Below are positions 61,293-64,000 of a DNA stretch of 64,000 nt, in pieces (the first letter of the stretch is position 1; each line of letters opens with the position of its first letter). The notes beneath the pieces are model-generated. The model searched no databases and had not been told where the DNA came from. It saw nothing but the letters and a program-made list of their open reading frames with translations. The position numbers were made by a program, and so were the translations under genes. Source of the stretch: an uncultured Eggerthellaceae bacterium. Its GTDB lineage: Bacteria > Actinomycetota > Coriobacteriia > Coriobacteriales > Eggerthellaceae. The stretch lies in assembly GCA_910589125.1 (NCBI GenBank), contig CAJURX010000007.1, positions 1 to 64,000 on the forward strand. The letters run 5' to 3'.

Positions 61293-61495
61293 TTTTCGGC
61301 AAGCCGAAAAGCAGTGCTGAACTGCACCATCCTTGAAGAGACCCTAGCTTCGATAAGAGCGGCTCCTCGCATCGCGGCGTCTACAGAACGGTCTCGCGCA
61401 CATGCCAGTGCAGCAGGATCGCGTGCTAGCATGCGCGTATACGAGCTAGTTCCATGTATACGTATGGACATGGGCAGATCCTTCAACTGCCCATG
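61293..61495. other. Candidate origin of transfer rich in inverted repeats
   Basis: The 364-bp gap before the mobilisation genes contains TTTTCGGC-AA-GCCGAAAA (61293-61310), directly followed by GCAGT-GCTGA-ACTGC (61311-61325), and a perfect CATGGGCAG/CTGCCCATG hairpin (61469-61495). Repeats of GTATAC and GCTAG lie between them. Location next to MobC-like and relaxase genes and tandem inverted repeats are typical of oriT. The nick site is not identified. Confidence 0.5.
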
Positions 61496-61558
61496 ATCAG
61501 GGCGAATAGCCACTGTCTCATAAAGCGGCATCCTTGCAAGCAAGCGAAAGGATGGCTC

Positions 61559-62230
61559 ATGCAAAATGAGGAAACACCGAAGGGTTGCACGAAGAACGAG
61601 GTCGTCCATGCGCGCCTCTCGCAAGGGCTCAAGCAGAGCTTGGATCTCTATGCGGAGGCACATGGACTCACATTGAGTTCCGCAGTCGCAACGCTATTGG
61701 AGCAAGCCCTTGAAGACGGCTCCGAGATGGATGATATCAAGTCTGCCGTTTCGGAGATCTGGAAGCGTTTGGATCTATTGGAGAAGGATTGTGCGCTCGC
61801 ATCGAAGCGCGCGGGGAAGGCATCCCAAGCAAGCCTCGGCACGCTAGCGCTCATCGCGTGGCTCGCGCCAGACGCGATGCGCTTCCTTGCCAATGAAGCA
61901 CTGTTGCGGGGTCAGGTGCTCGCGAAGCTCCTCGACAATGACGCTGCAGCGGCAAAAGTGAAGGTGCCTTCGTCGCTCGGAAGGCTTGCCAACAGGCTCT
62001 CGTCATCGGATCTTTTCAGCATGGCCTACTCGGAGATTGGCGGAAAGCTCAGCCGGGATCCGAAGACGTCGTTCATGCCGGCGCTGGCCTCCGCCGTCCG
62101 CATGTTCGATCTGGATGCTATAGGGATATTCGACATGGAGCCCGCAGAGTGGCAGCGGATCGGATCGAGTGATACAGAAGCCATCGAACGCCTGGCGTCG
62201 CGCGAAGCGGAGAAGGCGCGCCATGAATAG
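61559..62230 (+). CDS. Ribbon-helix-helix-like mobilisation accessory protein
   Basis: A 223-residue protein. The N-terminal 45 residues (VHARLSQGLKQSLDLYAEAHG, LSSAVATLLEQAL) look like a ribbon-helix-helix DNA-binding module; a coiled coil and a helical C-terminus follow. The ATG at 61559 has GAAAGGA 6 nt upstream. Its position before the second RHH gene and relaxase suggests a MobC-type oriT-binding role. Confidence 0.65.
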   Translation: MQNEETPKGCTKNEVVHARLSQGLKQSLDLYAEAHGLTLSSAVATLLEQALEDGSEMDDIKSAVSEIWKRLDLLEKDCALASKRAGKASQASLGTLALIAWLAPDAMRFLANEALLRGQVLAKLLDNDAAAAKVKVPSSLGRLANRLSSSDLFSMAYSEIGGKLSRDPKTSFMPALASAVRMFDLDAIGIFDMEPAEWQRIGSSDTEAIERLASREAEKARHE

Positions 62231-62648
62231 GCTCACAGTGAGGCTGGATCCGGATGTGAAGAGGCAATTGGATCTCCTTGCAGCGAAGGAGGGCATGACG
62301 CCAGCCGCTTTGGCCCGAGAGATCATCGAGGTGGGCGTCATGAACGCCTCCGAACGGGCGTGGGCACCGCTCACGCGCATCGCTGTTCGCGAAGAGCTCG
62401 ATAGGTTTCTCGGCTCCGCGCGCATTGCTAGAGAGTTCGCTGCAGATGAGCTCTACGCCTCATTGGCAAACGAGCTGAGAGCCGATCTGGATGACCTTCG
62501 CATCCTCGTGGGGGCGGTTCTCTCGGATGCCCTCGAGAGGTCAGATGGCGACCTTCCTTCCCTCCTACAGAAGGGCCTGCACGTCGGCTTCGAGGGAACG
62601 AGGGGGCTCTTAGACGACATGGCCGAGGATGCATATGCCGACCTATAG
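62223..62648 (+). CDS. Ribbon-helix-helix-like protein, MobC-type
   Basis: A 141-residue protein beginning NRLTVRLDPDVKRQLDLLA, a textbook RHH start, followed by helices (LAREIIEVGVMN) and a helical C-terminus. It overlaps the previous gene by 8 nt and the relaxase start by 14 nt, so the three genes are translationally coupled. Likely a relaxosome accessory factor. Confidence 0.75.
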   Translation: MNRLTVRLDPDVKRQLDLLAAKEGMTPAALAREIIEVGVMNASERAWAPLTRIAVREELDRFLGSARIAREFAADELYASLANELRADLDDLRILVGAVLSDALERSDGDLPSLLQKGLHVGFEGTRGLLDDMAEDAYADL

Positions 62649-64000
62649 CAACGGAGTGCCCATACACAAGGCGGTCATCGTAAGGCATACTCCGCGCGAT
62701 CATGCGAGGACCATCGGTGGGAAGAATACAGGCGCCATACCGATAAGCGGAGGGAGCGTATCCTCGGGTCTGGACTACATCGGCCGAGAAGGACGCTACG
62801 AGGAGAAGTCAGACATAGACCGCACCTCAACACCCTATGACGAGGCGCTCGTTGTCGATCGCCTCGACTACATCGGGCGGTTGGGGCGCTACATCGGGAA
62901 AGGCGCGGGCAGACAGGAGGACGCGACTTACTGGGATCAGCACGGCCCTGTTGATCGTGCTGCCATCGAAGAGCGCATGCTCGCATCCGGCGGAGCGTTC
63001 GTGGATTCTATCGTCACCGTGAAGCGCGAGCACATGCAGGCGCTCGGGATCGAGTCCAAAGAGGACATGCAGCGCCTCTTGCGGAGCACCTGGCAGCGCA
63101 ACGTGGAGAAGTGGGGCGTGATCCGCAACCCTGAGGACATCAGATGGGTTGCCTGTTACCACACCGACGCCGACCGCTCCGTGCACGCGCACATCTACAC
63201 ATGGTCGGCACGCGGAGAGATCGCGCCTGGCTATACCGTTTCACGAGAAGGGACGCGCGCCGGCAAGGAAGAGATCTATCGCGTGGCCTACGCGACGATC
63301 CGGGAAGAGCGTAATACGCGCCGCAACTTCATACGCGATCTTGCTCGCTTCGAGGCGATGGGGCAGCTCGGGCTTCCCATCCCGCGCGAAGAAGAGAAGC
63401 GCCTCGCAGCGACAGCGCGACGGCAAGGTCTGAACTTAAGGCTTTCGAAGAGACCTGACATCTCGCGTGAGGGGCGCGAGAAGGCCACGGCGCTTCTGAC
63501 GAGGCTCAAAGGTTCTCTGATGGACGGACGAGGCAGCCTCTCAAGGAACTGGGAGGCTCATGCCCTCTCCAGGGACATCATCCGTGTCCTTGAGAAGGAG
63601 AGCCCATCCTTCTCGAAGCTGTCTTCTTGCCATCGGGAGTGCGCTGAGCTCATGGCGGATCTCAAGGGGTATGGCGATTCAGGCTTCGCTCGCGAGCGCA
63701 CAGCCCTCATAAAGGGAGAGCGCGAAGATTTCTTGAAGAGGATAACCGGAAGGCTGGAGCGCGCCATCATCAGCTCCGACGATTCGCTCAGAGCGCGCAT
63801 GAGGCTGGCTCGGGACCCTCATGGCCATCGCGTGATGGCGAGGGCTACACGCGTACCGTTCATCGCATATCGGACGAAGGCATCCCGACAAGCAGCGAGC
63901 AGGGCGTACGGTGCCTCCCTCAAGACCATAAGAGCGATGGAGAGGGACATCCGAAACCTTCGGGCGTCGCTTGCCAGGGAGCGGATAGGCGAAGGCGAGC
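62635..64000 (+). CDS. Relaxase (MobL/MobP-type), 3' truncated by window end
   Basis: At least 455 residues are visible, open to the window end. The ATG at 62635 follows GAGGA by 5 nt. The metal-binding relaxase motif HTDADRSVHAHIYTW lies at about residue 180. The N-terminus contains two similar copies of a DYIGR-GRY segment about 30 residues apart. A basic, helical region follows the catalytic part. It should nick oriT and lead transfer of the element. Confidence 0.88.
   Translation, partial: MPTYSNGVPIHKAVIVRHTPRDHARTIGGKNTGAIPISGGSVSSGLDYIGREGRYEEKSDIDRTSTPYDEALVVDRLDYIGRLGRYIGKGAGRQEDATYWDQHGPVDRAAIEERMLASGGAFVDSIVTVKREHMQALGIESKEDMQRLLRSTWQRNVEKWGVIRNPEDIRWVACYHTDADRSVHAHIYTWSARGEIAPGYTVSREGTRAGKEEIYRVAYATIREERNTRRNFIRDLARFEAMGQLGLPIPREEEKRLAATARRQGLNLRLSKRPDISREGREKATALLTRLKGSLMDGRGSLSRNWEAHALSRDIIRVLEKESPSFSKLSSCHRECAELMADLKGYGDSGFARERTALIKGEREDFLKRITGRLERAIISSDDSLRARMRLARDPHGHRVMARATRVPFIAYRTKASRQAASRAYGASLKTIRAMERDIRNLRASLARERIGEGE

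Noticed and set aside
1..64000. CRISPR arrays
   Set aside because: No set of regularly spaced direct repeats was seen by eye; the only short repeats are the Gln-rich coding units and inverted repeats.

Overview
The window reads as a chromosome segment of a high-GC anaerobic actinobacterium, most likely a gut member of the Coriobacteriia (Eggerthellales type). This is inferred from the divIVA/sepF/ftsZ/mur arrangement, HrcA/CIRCE-controlled groESL, a TPP-riboswitch thiamine operon, and a serine-recombinase island carrying molybdopterin chemistry. No 16S rRNA is present, so the placement is an inference.

Region 1 (1-38.0 kb) is ordinary high-GC chromosome. It runs: partial tRNA-Gln; a C39-like peptidase divergent from a VanR/VanS-type two-component system; a thiamine operon (TPP kinase, TPP riboswitch, thiC, thiM, thiE, an isochorismatase-like hydrolase, thiD); RNase P RNA; a long minus-strand division/wall block (DUF2510 protein, NSS symporter, murG, murC, murB, ftsQ, ftsZ, pgeF, yggS, sepF, proC, yggT, divIVA); an ABC exporter, an MFS permease and a universal stress protein; tRNA-Lys; a metal-transport pair (ArsP_2-type exporter and ZIP permease); an XpaC/TelA pair; groEL-groES with CIRCE; a DesK/NarL-type two-component system; a P1 peptidase; and veg.

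Region 2 (38.1 kb to the end) is an integrated element of visibly lower GC over much of its length. It begins at a 22-nt 5' fragment of an alanine-type tRNA that keeps its own promoter, followed by an intact tRNA-Ala(CGC) and a large serine recombinase. A ten-gene minus-strand operon (about 50.8-41.9 kb) encodes a cytoplasmic two-subunit molybdoenzyme resembling pyrogallol-phloroglucinol transhydroxylase, a small zinc-ribbon protein, a VOC protein, two short-chain dehydrogenases, an MFS transporter, a SlyD-like chaperone and two unrecognised small proteins. Its leader RNA has four arms capable of two mutually exclusive pairings, one of which buries the ribosome-binding site. A TetR regulator lies upstream. 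Next comes an operon of an MFS permease with C-terminal CBS domains, a small alarmone synthetase and a Na+/H+ antiporter, divergent from a second TetR gene. The last 7 kb is mobilisation backbone: DUF3846 protein, ParB-like protein, a candidate oriT rich in inverted repeats, two ribbon-helix-helix-like genes and a relaxase running off the window.

The best candidate for an undescribed system is the mobile aromatic-metabolism operon together with its switch-like leader. The CBS-transporter/alarmone-synthetase/antiporter operon is second. Substrates and regulation are inferred from gene families and base pairing; nothing here was tested by search or folding software.
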